From positions 610,277 through 674,276 of the forward strand of contig NW_022985440.1 of NCBI RefSeq assembly GCF_010093595.1: a stretch of DNA of 64,000 bases, in the 5' to 3' direction. Below are positions 9,993 to 21,433 of the stretch, piece by piece; position 1 is the first letter of the stretch, and each line of letters begins with the position of its first letter. This DNA is from Mytilinidion resinicola (lineage: Eukaryota > Ascomycota > Dothideomycetes > Mytilinidiales > Mytilinidiaceae). The notes beneath the pieces are model-generated. The model was not told the DNA's origin. It did not search any database and was given only the letters and a program-made list of their open reading frames with translations. A program made the translations under genes and the position numbers.

Positions 9993-10709
9993 GATTGCGA
10001 AGTAAGAATAAATGTGTATATGATCAAGAAAACATTCGACAGGGAACAAGGCGATGCTGGAACAGAAAAGAAAGCAACAGAGGATGGCGCTGATATGTGC
10101 ACTTAGCTGTCCACGAAACTGACCGGAGGAAAAGATGGCGCGAGAGCCTTGAGGAGACCAGGCTTATACGTCGGAGGTAGCCATGTTACAGCTAACGCCC
10201 GCCGCAAGGCAGAGCTCAGCCTCGTCCGAAGTGGGTATCGCGATCAGGGCCATGCAGCCTTAGGCTGTGCTGATGCGTAGAATTGAGGGGCTCGTAGCAT
10301 CCACATACTTAGGAGCTAGACAACTTGTGATCTCTCGATACACAGATAGCAGGCTGAGTGCTGTTTTTCCAGTGTTGGTGAGCGATGAATACGCCTCGTG
10401 GGACTCCTGACGCTCGAAGTTGCGAAACTTGAACAACACAGCCCACCTCCATCCATGGATGTCACACGCCCACCAACCGCCACAGTTTGTCCAGGCTGGG
10501 GTCCTCAGGTCTCCATGCTCTGCTGTCCTCATTACTAACTGTGTCTTGGGGCGATCGTCTACGAAGTACACTGACCCCACGTTATTGGCTGTTCGCAGCG
10601 GTGAGCATCCTATGGCGCCACCATCTCAACCTCAACGCCGCCAAGAGGCTTGAGTGAATGGTCCTCTCCTTCTGTCTGTCCTCACTCACATCACGGCCCA
10701 GAGCATACT
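9993..10709. other. Divergent intergenic region
   Basis: 5' region shared by the HeLo gene and the phosphoesterase gene. A minus-strand reading at 10260-10580 (106 codons) has no known domain and overlaps promoter space; not called. Confidence 0.45.
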
Positions 10710-11708
10710 ATGCCTTTGCTAGGAAATCTAGATCCATTCGAGCCAGCGCCGCTGCTCTATCTCATCCTAACATGCCCCGTCAAGCTGCTGCTCCAAAACG
10801 CCTACCGCATCCTCACCTTTGTTCGAACCTCCCCGACACCCCTCGATCACCCCATACGAATAGTCTGTATCTCAGATACCCATTCGTTAACAACCGACGT
10901 GCCTCCGGGCGACATCCTCATCCACGCCGGCGACCTCACAAACGACGGCAGTATTCCCTCTATCCAAGAACAGATCAATTGGCTCGCCTCCCTCCCTCAT
11001 AAACACAAAATCGCTATTTCAGGGAACCATGACACATACTTCGATCCTCGGACGCGGCCCTCGCTGCCCGAGGCTGATAGGGAAGGCAGATTGGAGTGGA
11101 ACGGCATCCACTACCTACAGCATAGCTCTATCACGCTGAACATATCCACCCCATCCACAACCTCCTCTGAACCTTCAAGCCTCGCGAAAACTAGGGAAAT
11201 ATGCGTCTACGGTGCGCCTCAGATCCCCGCCTGTGGCTCTTTTACCACAAACGCATTTCAGTACCCGCGCGGACTAGATGCATGGTCTGAAACAATCCCA
11301 TCCAACACAGACGTGTTAGTCACGCACACCCCACCGAAGCATCATCTCGACCTACCTCTTCCCTCAGGTATGGGCTGTGAGCATTTATATGATGAAGTCA
11401 AGCGCGTAAAGCCTTTACTACATGTGTTCGGGCATGTACATTGGGGCGCGGGGCAGACGGTGTGCTGGTGGGATGAATGCGAGGATGCATACGCCAGGGG
11501 CATGCAGAGGCCGTTGGGGTGGACCAAGGGATTGCTCGATTGGAAGTTGTGGCGTGAAGGGATCAGGGTGGTTGTGTATGGAATTAGAGGGCTGTTGTGG
11601 GATAAAGTTTGGGGAGGGCAAAGGAGGAACACGAGGTTGGTTAATGCAGCACAGATGCATGGGAATACGGGGAAATTAGGGAAGAGGGTGGAAGTTGTGG
11701 ATATATAG
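10710..11708 (+). CDS. Calcineurin-like metallophosphoesterase
   Basis: Single-exon protein of 332 residues. It has the full metal-binding set of the calcineurin-like superfamily: SDTH (DxH), HAGDLTNDG (GD), SGNHD (GNH), THTPP and FGHVHWG (GHxH). The order and spacing fit the MPPED/UPF0046-like cytosolic phosphodiesterases found in many ascomycetes; the substrate is unknown. An N-terminal hydrophobic stretch (LLYLILTCPVKLLL) could anchor it to a membrane. The start is the ATG at 10710; the frame is open 60 bases further, beginning with TTG. Confidence 0.88.
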   Translation: MPLLGNLDPFEPAPLLYLILTCPVKLLLQNAYRILTFVRTSPTPLDHPIRIVCISDTHSLTTDVPPGDILIHAGDLTNDGSIPSIQEQINWLASLPHKHKIAISGNHDTYFDPRTRPSLPEADREGRLEWNGIHYLQHSSITLNISTPSTTSSEPSSLAKTREICVYGAPQIPACGSFTTNAFQYPRGLDAWSETIPSNTDVLVTHTPPKHHLDLPLPSGMGCEHLYDEVKRVKPLLHVFGHVHWGAGQTVCWWDECEDAYARGMQRPLGWTKGLLDWKLWREGIRVVVYGIRGLLWDKVWGGQRRNTRLVNAAQMHGNTGKLGKRVEVVDI

Positions 11709-12742
11709 GCCGGTTCAGTGTGGGTGTATAAAGAATGGCTGTAAATGTAAGTTGTTAGTACCAAAAGGTTCGTGCGAAGGACGTCTACCAGGTAATTTCT
11801 AACATGTCTGGGTCTCTATAGAATTCTGGTAAATATCAATGCGCCCGGAGAAGCGAAACGACAGTTGTGGGATGACCATTACCTGCTCAAGGTCAAGTCC
11901 ACAGCAAGGTTTCAAAGTGTGCCAAAGCACATAGCTTGATTCTACCACCTGTGCCCACATACCACATGTCTCATAGGGAAACCATTTCCAAAAGTGCGAC
12001 TTGTGGCATCAACTTTGGCTAGAGCGTCCAGGTTGAATAACAGTACTACTCTCTAAATCCATCTTACTCTCTGAGGGACCTAGAACATAGAGCAGTACGA
12101 AGCCTAGGGCATTCTACAAAGAAACGGCAAACTCAACTATTCCATTCTACGAATAAGATTCCAATAGTATCGCCATAAACTACAAAAATAGGTCTATAAC
12201 GGCCCAGCTACGCTGCATTATTACGTTACACCCAGCAAAGCACACGATGCTAACCAAAACCTGTTCTGCTCGCATCTTCACAAAAACTTCTCGATTAGCC
12301 GACGGCTATCATACCTTTTTGCGGCGATCTTAGGAAAAGAAACAAAGACGCGACGTTGCGCCGCTTTATCATCCTTCGCATCTGCATTCCTCGCTTCCGC
12401 ATCCAGCAAACGAATCCAACGACCTCAACCGACCATGATGACCTCAAATTTCACAACAAAGAGACCACCCGGATGCATCTCCTAAAGTAATAATAGCACC
12501 GTCGTCCCGTGGTAGTCTTTGATGTTTCGCACTTCACGATCGCATGCGGCCATCCCCAAGAAACATGGCCACATATAACAGGGCATGGAGAGAGAAGTGA
12601 ACTGCCTCGATCCTGCTTTTGCACAGAAGTATCAGACAAAGAATTAAGTATCAGGAATTACCACCATCGTTAATTGAGTTTCATATCTCCTTCGCTTTTC
12701 GCAAAGTCAAAGTCTTTACTCGTTCCTCATCAGTCCTCAAAC
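11709..12742. other. Intergenic
   Basis: About 1 kb with no supported gene. The right 100 bases are the promoter of the CFEM-like gene (cttttcgcaaagtcaaag and pyrimidine-rich leader). Nothing else seen. Confidence 0.45.
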
Positions 12743-13873
12743 ATGCGCTTCAGCACCAGCAGCATAGCGCTCGCCCTCGTTGGCACCTCATGGGGCGCAG
12801 CTCAGGCACCGCCCTCGTACAATTTCCCCTCCGACAGTGCCGTAGCTGGTATTGCGGATTGTGCTGTGCGTAGCATCTCCTTTTCCCCTTCTTCTTTCGG
12901 ACGTGAAAGTGTTGTTCTAGAGACTGACTAGACCGTAGCAACGCGATGTAATCATCGCCATTGCTCGCGCCAGCTGTAACCCTGCAGACAAGACCTGCAT
13001 CTGCTCTAAGCTCGACCTCATCACCAACATCAACCGCATCATCAACCAGGAATGCTCCGGCACTGATCTACAGAGTACGCTTTGCCCCTCGTTCCCCATC
13101 ATGTTACCTTCACTAATCGCCATCTCACAGCCTCCTCCGCCTTCTTCATAAACTACTGCCCCAACATCCGCGTTGTCTCGCCCGTCTCCAGCAGCGTGAC
13201 CCCCGCATCGACCCATTCGTCGACGCACTCATCGACCTCTTCATCCACCGTCTCCAGCAGCGTGGCCCCCTCGTCGACCCATTCGTCGACGCCCTCATCG
13301 ACCTCTTCATCGACCATCTCCGCCACCACCTCGCTAGCCCCCATCTCCACAGGCCCTAGCTCCTCCTCTTCCTCCTCCTCTTCTTCTTCTCGCTCTCGCC
13401 GTACCGGGAGCACGACACTTTCTCCCGCTAACGCCACCACTACCGTCACCGTGGGCCCCACGAACGCTACGACTACAAGCTTCGGCCCCTCCAACAGCAC
13501 CATCACCCGCGGCTCGAACTCCACCATCACGGTCCCGCCGCCAGTTACTGTTGTCACGACCACCAACGGCGCGGGCCAGCTCACCACTTTCACCTCGACG
13601 ACCGGCGGAAACGGTGGCAACGGAGGTAACGGTGGCAACGGGCAACCGGGCAACGGCGGCAATGGGCAAGGCGGCAACGGCGGCAATGGGCAAGGTGGTA
13701 ATGGGCAAGGCGGGAATGGGCAAGGCGGGAACGGCCAAGGTGGAAGTGGTGGAGCGCCACAGCAGACTATCAACGCTGCGCCTGGCGTCGAGGTGCCCGG
13801 TTGGTTCGATGCGAGGGTTTGGGGTGTTGGGCTGGGGATGGGTGCTATGGGGGTTGTGTTTGCGGAGCTGTAG
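12743..13873 (+). CDS. Secreted CFEM-like protein, Ser/Thr-rich, possibly GPI-anchored
   Basis: Exons 12743-12865, 12939-13074 and 13131-13873 give 333 residues. A signal peptide (about 1-21, FSTSSIALALVGTSWGAAQA) is followed by a cysteine region with the CFEM spacing core CxxxxxxTCIC and DLITNINRIINQEC. It has six cysteines rather than the usual eight, so it is a reduced or divergent CFEM module. CFEM proteins sit on the fungal surface and some bind haem or act as effectors. Next come Ser/Thr-rich sequence (two 66-bp coding repeats), then a Gly/Asn/Gln repeat, then a weakly hydrophobic tail (VWGVGLGMGAMGVVFAEL) compatible with GPI attachment. Exon joins are in phase, and the introns sit inside the cysteine module, as is common in this family. 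Confidence 0.8.
13184..13315 (+). repeat. Two 66-bp coding tandem repeats in the CFEM-like gene
   Basis: Units 13184-13249 and 13250-13315 both begin gtctccagcagcgtg and encode VSSSVxPxSTHSSTxSSTSSST-type peptide. A third, truncated unit starts at 13316. The length is a multiple of three, so copy number can change without frameshift. Confidence 0.85.
13603..13745 (+). repeat. Gly-Gly-Asn/Gln coding microrepeat
   Basis: Runs of ggcaacgg / aatgggcaaggcgg encode GGNGGNGQ-type peptide inside the CFEM-like gene. Nine-base and twelve-base subunits are visible; the tract is likely polymorphic. Confidence 0.85.
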
Positions 13874-15647
13874 GGGAAGTAGGAAGGAGTGTGATTTTGG
13901 GTTTGCGAGATTAGTTTTGCGATGCTGTTGTATTGTGGTTAGTTGCTGTTGTTTGGTAGTAGAGATGGTAATGTTTAATCTAATGATATAAAAGTAAGCT
14001 AGAGTTTTCCCATTCGCAACGAACCAACAGTTACCGTTCTCCGCGGCGTAATGCGTCTCAGCCTGCAGAATAACGTCGCCTTCTTTCCGGACATGTATTG
14101 CAGACGTTCGTGGTTCATTTCATTACTCTCTCTAGACGTAGTATAGATAACGTCATTCTATTTAGAAACTTCCCCGCTGATAACCTTAAATGCACTTCTA
14201 ACCCCTCAAGCCCCACCTGCACTGCCCGACCAAGCTGGAGCAAAGCCAAGTTCTTGGCAAGTTCTTGTCAATGCCTCTACCCCATACCTCGTAGCATGCT
14301 GTCATGCCCGTGAGTATGACTGGGGTGACAGCCGTTACGCCTTAGTACGAAGCGAGGCATAACACCTAACTACGGCATCTGATGAATGAGGGCTCGGAAG
14401 GGAAAGAGGCGAAAGCTGAAGTTGTTCTATGCGGCTAGAATCGGGTTGCGCTCAATTCGGAAGGTTGATGCATACGGTCTAGTCGACGCTTTCAGAGCGT
14501 GAGTCTTTGACAAAGACGGTAGAAATCGCCGATTATGCGTCACGTGGTTTAACCGCACCCCTCATTCCACGCTCTCTTCACCGTCGGCGATACACCAAAA
14601 GCAACTTTCTCTGCATAAGTCGAGCCACATGCCACCGACTATAGCCAGACGATAGCCGTATCAGGCAGGCCGCTGTAGCGCTTTCCCTCCGGCAATGGGG
14701 TTTCAACTAAGCTACTGTACGGACCGAGCAGTAGTACACCTACGACATACCAACAGCCCTTGCAGGCTGGACCAGGCCGTCGGTTGCCAGGAATAGAAAT
14801 AGACGCCGGGGACCTGCAGATTTCCGGTGAGCAATATGCGCCACTGGCTGTTCCCGCACGCCCTACTAGATTTCGAATGTGCTGCCACGACCGACAATGT
14901 CGAGAAATATTTAAAGACGCTGGGGGCCGATTCGAATGCGGATAAAGGGCAATGAGGAAGTGCAAGGGGTCGTTTCGGGCTCATCCCGGAGCTTCAACGG
15001 GCTGGCTTACTCTTATACAAATGTCAGTCCCAAACGTGGGGGGGAGGAAGAGGATACGGTTACGGAGGCCAGCGCTCCAGTTCTGGCAATTGAAACCCCG
15101 TGTCTGCGCTTGGCGATAGTTCGGACTCACGATGGATGCGCTTTCGCTTTCCCTTGCACAGACTCCGCCTCGACCACCTGGGCAAGCCCACGATCGCCCT
15201 CGAGGTCTGAGGCTGAGCCCTTGGCGGTGGGACAGACAAATCACTGCCCGGCTCGAGCCACCAAGGGGCCCACCGCCGTGCCATTTGTGTTAGAGGCCGT
15301 ACCACCGGCGCGCGTGATTGGCCTGGTGCGCCGCAGCTGAACTGTGAAATGAGGTGCGGCGTTCAGGAAAATGGCCCCCCCTGCCACGATGCCTGGTCTG
15401 GGCGGCAGCACCTCCTTCAGCCCTGCATGTGCGCTTGACTTGGCTGGTGCTCTCAGCCTTCAATAAAAGAGGCGCGCCTCCTCGTTCTCCTGGGGGCTGT
15501 TCTGTAAAGCCTTCCTCTTGTGCTCCGCAACCGTCACAAGTCTCTTTGTCGCCCAACTGACTGTCCTTCCTTCATTTCTGAGCGCTGTCTCACATTCATC
15601 AACATATATCCGTTTAATTCAGCTTTAACGCTTCACAATCAGTCACA
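13874..15647. other. Long intergenic stretch
   Basis: About 1.8 kb without a supportable gene. Short overlapping readings on both strands (14639-14965, 14936-15340, 15290-15556) have no domain and no conserved feel. The last 60 bases are a pyrimidine-rich leader of the LITAF gene. A CACGTG lies near 14538. Confidence 0.4.
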
Positions 15648-16431
15648 ATGGAGAAAACCAACGGTACGTCGCTACTCCTTTCCGCGTGCAAAGCTCGGGA
15701 GGCCATGAGGCTACAAAAGGGGCGAGCTGGATAGTTTGCGCTTCATCAATGAATTGCTCTCCACGCCCAGCAGCTCAGCTACGCCCAACAGCTTTTCCAC
15801 CGCTTCACAGCAACCTACTCTACAAGAAATGTCCAACTGACAATGAAATCTTCAGTCCCCATGAACCAATACCCGGCGCCAGTCCAGTCCCCCGACATGA
15901 CTGGCCAGCCACCAGTTTACCACCAGGACCCGAACGCGCACCTGCAGCAGCAGTACCAACAGGGCCAGCCGCAAGTCCAGTACAATCAGTCGCCGCCCCC
16001 ACAACAGGGTGCCTACGCCGCTCCTCAGCAACCCCAGCAAGCCTACGCCGCCCAAGGCCACCAGCAATCCGGATTGTCAGTCGGCCAGCAGCAGACTGGA
16101 ACTGTGTACCAGAGCGCCACCCCGATCGCGAACTTGGGACGCGGTCCTGCGCCCGCCGACTGCCCCGCCTGTGGACAGCGTGCGATGACGAGCGTCTCGT
16201 ATGAAGTTGGCAACACCACCCAGTACGTTCATATAGTAGAAATGGAGGAGAGAAGAAGCTAATGAAAAGTACAGTGCGTGGGCTCTCGGTCTCTGCTGTA
16301 TTGTCTGCCTGGGCTGCATTCCCTATGTCATGAACTCGCTCAAGGACGTCCAACACAAGTGCGGTCGTTGCGGTGTGCTGCTCGCTACCTGGCATCGTAG
16401 CGGCACCACCGAGGTCCATATCCACTCTTAG
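15648..16431 (+). CDS. LITAF-like zinc-ribbon membrane protein
   Basis: Protein of 179 residues from exons 15648-15663, 15856-16222 and 16275-16431. The N-terminal half is Pro/Gln/Tyr-rich (QQYQQGQPQVQYNQSPPPQ). The C-terminal LITAF domain has the first knuckle CPACGQ, a short hydrophobic Cys-rich insert (LGLCCIVCLGCIPYVM) and the second knuckle HKCGRCG, then TWHRS. In LITAF proteins the two CxxC knuckles fold into one zinc ribbon and the hydrophobic segment inserts monotopically into endosomal/lysosomal membrane. Exon 1 codes only MEKTN; its link to exon 2 rests on phase and the GTACGT..TTCAG sites. A function in endosomal sorting is family inference. Confidence 0.88.
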
Positions 16432-17475
16432 ACGACGACCATCGACAGCCCTCTTGTATGCGGGAAACCTCGGAAAAGAATGCGGCGGGTAGAGTAGGAT
16501 TGGATAGTTTGGAGCGAAGAATGGAGAAAGTGGGGTTTGGAGGTGTCCAGATGAAGAAGAGGTTTCACATTCTTGAAAAGACGGCAGCACATGGGTTGCA
16601 TTGCATCGATGCTGCGGATGTTCTGGGCGGGCGTTTCGGTTCCGAAGTGCTTGCTTGCTTATGATACCTCTACCTTTGGGTTCCCTTGTGGACCCGACCT
16701 AATCAACAACACGATCTTTTGATCTCCATGCCCTTTTTGTGTGTCGTGAGCATTGTTGCGACTGCGTATAGCTACCCCACCTGAGCACTCTTCTTACCCC
16801 GCCCGACTGGCTACATATGTATGTGGGTCTCTGCCTCGCTGCGCCTCTTGAAGTGGCCAAGATTGACAAGGACACGGGTGTTGGAAATGTCGATCTCAGA
16901 GCGCCATGGAGTCGGTTCTCTACCTGTCGACCTTGAATATGGGCCCGTGTCGGAAAGCTTGGTACTCGGCACCTACTACTCCGTTTTCTGACAGTAGATA
17001 TTTAAGCTTAAATCGGCTTACTGATCCTGGAACTATAGAATCTGGAACTATAGAATCTTCAGTATATTTAGTAGGCCTGTTGGCGCTGTCTATAAGTGTA
17101 GTCGAAGCTCATGATAGACTTGTGGCGTAGTGTATGTAACGATGGAGATATTCTAGGATGTCTACGACGATGCAAGAAAACAGACCGGCCTTTAACAACA
17201 TACCGGTTCACCGACTCGCCGACATCTGCCCCAAGATTAGAATTCAGTAAACAGATTTAGGCGTGGAAATCGGGGTGTTTGTCGTCCGAATACCGTGATA
17301 TCGAACGTGGATTTAAGCGGGCTAGCATTCGTCCGACCTAGTCGAGGCGTCACCATAATTCAACCTGGAGCTAGCAACTTCAATTGGCCGACGTCGCGTG
17401 AAGCTGTGAAGGATTCGGATATGGATGCGACTTCTTTAACTCGACTGCCTCCTGCTTACGTCCGTATTTTTCTAG
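16432..17475. other. Intergenic
   Basis: 3' flank of the LITAF gene and 5' region of the NAPE-PLD-like gene. A perfect 15-bp tandem (tggaactatagaatc twice) lies at 17028-17057. No gene seen. Confidence 0.45.
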
Positions 17476-18955
17476 ATGCATTGGATACTGCGCCGGGCTG
17501 TCTCCCGTCACAGCTTCATAGCTTCGAATAAGAAGGCTTTCCGTCCCAGCGCGCCCTTTACCACCTATACGTCAACCACTATGGCTTCAGTCGCTGCATC
17601 CGCTGCCCTCTACTCGGCGACCACGTCGCCTGCCCAGATCGCTGGCGCGGAACCCGAAGATGCGCAAGAGCTGAAGCACCATCTGAAGAATGGAAAGGGC
17701 TTCCTCAACCCATGGGACTCGTGGAAGGAGACCATTGGCCCAATGATCATCTTCGAGATGATATGGTACTCCAACCCCCCTAGGAAAGATATAAACCGGG
17801 ACCAACAACTCACACCTCACTCAGGCGCCGCCTTAGCGGCAAAAGCCACAGTCCCTACACCACACCCCCCACGGTTCCCGTCCGAACCCCCTCCTTCCTC
17901 CCGACCCGCGAGACGCCCGAGCTGCGCGCAACATGGCTCGGCCACGCCTGCTACCTCGTCGAGTTCCCCAGCGGCCTGCGCGTCCTCTACGACCCCGTCT
18001 TCACGCCGCGCTGCTCGCCCTTCTCCTGGCTAGGCCCCAAGCGGTACACCGAGCCGCCATGTCAAATTGAAAACATCCCATTCGTCGACGCGGTGGTGAT
18101 ATCGCATAACCACTACGACCACCTGTCACATCCGTGCATCATGCAGATCAAAGAGAAGTTCCCGGCCGCGCACTTCTTCGTACCACTAGGGAACAAGAAG
18201 TGGTTCCTGGACTGCGAAGTGCACAACGTGACGGAGCTAGACTGGTGGCAGTCGCGGGAGTTCACGCTATCGTTGGTCAAAGAGCGCAATGGAGACAGCA
18301 CGGTGGCCGTGGGCGATGTCGACGCGAAGAAGCCGTCGCCGCCGGGGACCATGACGGCCACGATTGGGTGCCTGCCGTGCCAGCACGTCTCGGCGCGGGG
18401 GCCCTTGGACAAGTGCCGCACGCTGTGGGCGTCGTGGAGCGTGGAGAGCGGGGGGAAGAAGGTGTATTTCGCTGGGTAGGTCGCGCTCTTATACCGGGAC
18501 CGCATGATCTCCCCTGGAGTCATCCACATGCTCAAAGTGAAGCTGCTTGCTTACTGACACCTGCTTACAGCGACACGGGGTACCGCGCCGTCCCGCGCCT
18601 GCCCGAGGGCGCCGACGACTACGACGCCGCACTCAACCTCCCCGTGTGTCCCGCCTTCGCTGAAATCGGCGCGCTCCGCGGCCCCTTCGATCTCGGCCTC
18701 ATCCCCATCGGCGCCTACGACCCCCGCCACATCATGTCGCCGATGCACGCGAATCCCGTCGACAGCGTGAATATCTTCAACGACACCAAGTGCCGGCGCG
18801 CGCTGGGCATGCATTGGGGCACGTGGGTGCTGACCGAGGAAGACGTGATGGAGCCGCCGCGCTTCTTGAAGCGCGCTCTGAGAGACAAGGGGATCCCCGA
18901 GACGGGCGTGTTTGACGTGTGTGATATTGGGGAGAGTCGGGAGTTTGTTGCTTGA
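17476..18955 (+). CDS. NAPE-PLD-like metallo-beta-lactamase-fold hydrolase
   Basis: Protein of 441 residues from exons 17476-17765, 17825-18475 and 18571-18955. The metal motif HNHYDHL (HxHxDH) follows [11 protein letters not shown] and LYDPVF; later come the metal ligand Asp of AGDTGY and GMHWGTW. This order is that of N-acyl-phosphatidylethanolamine phospholipase D and related RomA/UlaG-like hydrolases, which cleave lipid phosphodiesters to N-acylethanolamines. The first 35 residues lack acidic residues and are Arg/Lys/Ser-rich ([11 protein letters not shown]), resembling a mitochondrial presequence; a second ATG at codon 36 would give a form without it. The substrate is inferred from the family only. 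Confidence 0.87.
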
Positions 18956-19811
18956 AAAGCTGAAGCTCAAGAGGTGGCGCGGAAGTCGGATTGGTGTTGG
19001 GGAGTGAGTGAGTGAGTGAGATTTGATGTGTGATGGCATGGTAAGGTAGACTGCCCGCACTGCATGCAGTCATGGCATGTAATTATTATAATACTTTTTT
19101 TTCTGTCAATTGGGTTTGTGATCCTGGAGAGTCATACAGTACCTGGTCATCAGTCTGCGTTACGTCTTTTTGGTACTGCCGGGGCGCCTTCAGGGGTTTC
19201 TCGGAATTCCGAGCAAGACGGACGTTCAGCATTTTGAACGATTCCCACTCGCTGGACGACCAGTGTTTTAGATCTGTAGATTCTCTTAAGCGATGGGGAG
19301 GCTCTGTGGGTTCAGATTGCATACGCTCAGCCTTTATTTTGGGGACTGTGATAGCCTAGCGAAGGGCTTCAGGAGGTGGGAGGATTTGAAATTATGGGTG
19401 TAAGGTTCTGGGGCCTGTGAATTAGACGCTTGGATATTACATTACGGTAAGACTCTGTATGTAAGTTTAGCTCGTATATACTTGCTCGTTCGTTTCATGG
19501 GCTGTGGTAGCATACCGGGGGTGCTTTAGGGGGTGGGAGGACTTCGAATCGTGCAGGTGAAGTTTTGGAGCTCACGAATTAGCGGGTTGGATATTACAAA
19601 GATCTGGACGTTCGTAATTTGGAAGGCAGTGTCAAGCCTCAACGTCCGAGCTGTGTACACGACTCTACAGCTGTTCGTCTGGGGTAGCCCGGCAAGTTTG
19701 ACGATGGTTCCAAAATAGTGTCTTTTTTTCAACATCTAACCTAACACATCGCAACCCTCATGCAGCATTATATATACACGCTTCAAACCTTCTTCGCCCT
19801 TATGCTCGCCC
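18956..19811. repeat. Inverted, degenerate copies of the 3.6-4.4 kb repeat
   Basis: Read on the minus strand, 19365-19440 and 19515-19610 contain taatatccaagcgtctaatt and cgattcgaagtcctcccacc, matching the block near 4075-4200 over about 60 bases each. A weaker copy lies at about 19140-19230. A GTGA microsatellite lies at 19003-19021. No gene is present; the right end is the 3' flank of the transporter gene. Confidence 0.65.
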
Positions 19812-21433
19812 TCATGCTTTTGTCCACCCCCAGCCCACATGGGCCACCCGCGACGCCCCCATAATCAGCCCCCCAGCAATCATCAACACGCCGCCGAAAA
19901 TCCAAACCGAATCGAACCCATGCGCATCTATAATCACGCCGCCAATGGGCGCCCCAATCAGCAACCCGATCGCCGTCACCGAAAAGCACATGCCCATCCT
20001 CGTCCCAATCTTACCGCGGTGCTGCAAGCTCAAGCGCACGATAATCGTCGGCGGCAAGCTGACCATGCTGCCGGAGAAGAGCCCATACAGCAGCACGAAG
20101 ACGACGATGCTGGCGACCGAGTGCACGGCCATGAGACACAGGCACAGCACGCCCGAGATAATCGCGCACGGCACGATGACGTTGTAGGCGCCGACGCGGT
20201 CGGCGACGATGTTGGGCACGATGCGCCCGAAGATGGACGCCGAGTTGAGGATGGCGATGAGGTAGAAGGCCAGGTTGTCCGTCGTGATGTGCGCGCGGAT
20301 GGCGTAGATCTGGATGTAGAAGAAGGGCATGTACAGCCCCATGAAGCCGGTGAAGGCGCCGAAGACGTAGGTCGTGTAGGCGGCTTCCTTGAACGCGGGC
20401 AGGTCGAGCAGCGCGCGCCGCGTCGACGGCAGCACGCGCACGCGCATCACGGTGTTGGGGACGATGAGGGTTGCGAGCACCATGAAGCCGATGGCGCGCG
20501 TCGTCCATCCGAAGCCGGCCGTGGGCATGAGTTTGTGGAACATGATGGGGTAGATGACGCCGCCTGGAAACGGGGTTAGGAGACATGGGGAGCGGACGGT
20601 GCTGTGGGGGAGTGGCTGCGATATGAGGAGTTGGGGGAGTGATGATGGCTTACCTAGACTGCTGCCAGCAGCGGCCAGGCCGGTAGCAGATGCGAGTTTG
20701 GAGGTGAAGTAGGTGGAGAGAATGGCGACACTAGGGACGAAGAGACAGCCGGCTCCAATCCCCATGCAGAAAGCCTGCGCGAGGAGGACCTGCCAGTACT
20801 CTTTACAAAGACTCAGCATCATTTGGCCGAAGACGAGGAGGACTGAGCCGCTGAGCAGGAGGTACCGGAAGTAGCCTGCGTCGTAAACAGGCCCGGAGAC
20901 AGAGCCCACGAGCAACAGGAGGAAGGATTGGATGGATCCTATCCACGATATAGCAGAAGGCGTGGAGTCCTTCAGTAACGCTGTCTCATAGTATGCTTGA
21001 TAGCTACCAAAGGTATTTAATATTCCCCTGGGTTAGCGTCAGTCAAGCGCTACCTGCATGGGCTCCACTATGGCATGCAGCCAAGGGCTAATGTACGACC
21101 ATGGACGACCGAAATAGGAGAAGCATTAACGTACCATGAATTGAAGAAGAGGAAAAAGGCGCCGAGCACCTGCAACCACGCCTGGAAGCCGCCATTTGGA
21201 ATAGAGTCCACGTGGGTTACCGAATGTATTCTCGTAGCCTTGTTATCCGTTCCAGCTTCCAGGTCGGCTGCCGGCTCCTCAAGGACGTCTTCTCCGTCTT
21301 TTTCGTCAAGTTGACCGGCCATTCTGCTGTGTGTTGACGCAGCGCGAGAGCTGCTCTCAATTTTCTCTTCGTCGAGGGGCTGGTTGAAGCCGGATGATTG
21401 AGAGCGTCGTGCATCTTCCTCGGGGAGGCCCAT
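19812..21433 (-). CDS. MFS monocarboxylate-transporter-like protein
   Basis: Protein of 474 residues from exons 21433-21135, 21027-20654 and 20563-19812, all joins in phase. A charged cytosolic N-terminus of about 80 residues precedes the typical GGFQAWLQVLGAFFLFFNSWG helix 1, then YQAYYE, SWIGSIQSFLLL, a glycine-rich GIGAGCLFVPSVA helix 4, and helix 5-6 GLAAAGSSLGGVIYPIMF. This is the fungal MCH/monocarboxylate permease pattern (SLC16-like, riboflavin or organic-acid carriers). Fungal members mostly do not carry the animal MCT substrate, so no substrate is assigned. Membrane location, plasma membrane or vacuole, is inferred. Confidence 0.87.

Noticed and set aside
10260..10580. A 106-codon minus-strand reading upstream of the phosphoesterase
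   Set aside because: No domain, no conserved features, and it sits in a divergent promoter region.
13153..13773. A 206-codon minus-strand reading rich in Pro/Leu/Val
   Set aside because: It is the antisense shadow of the Ser/Thr and Gly/Asn repeats of the CFEM-like gene.
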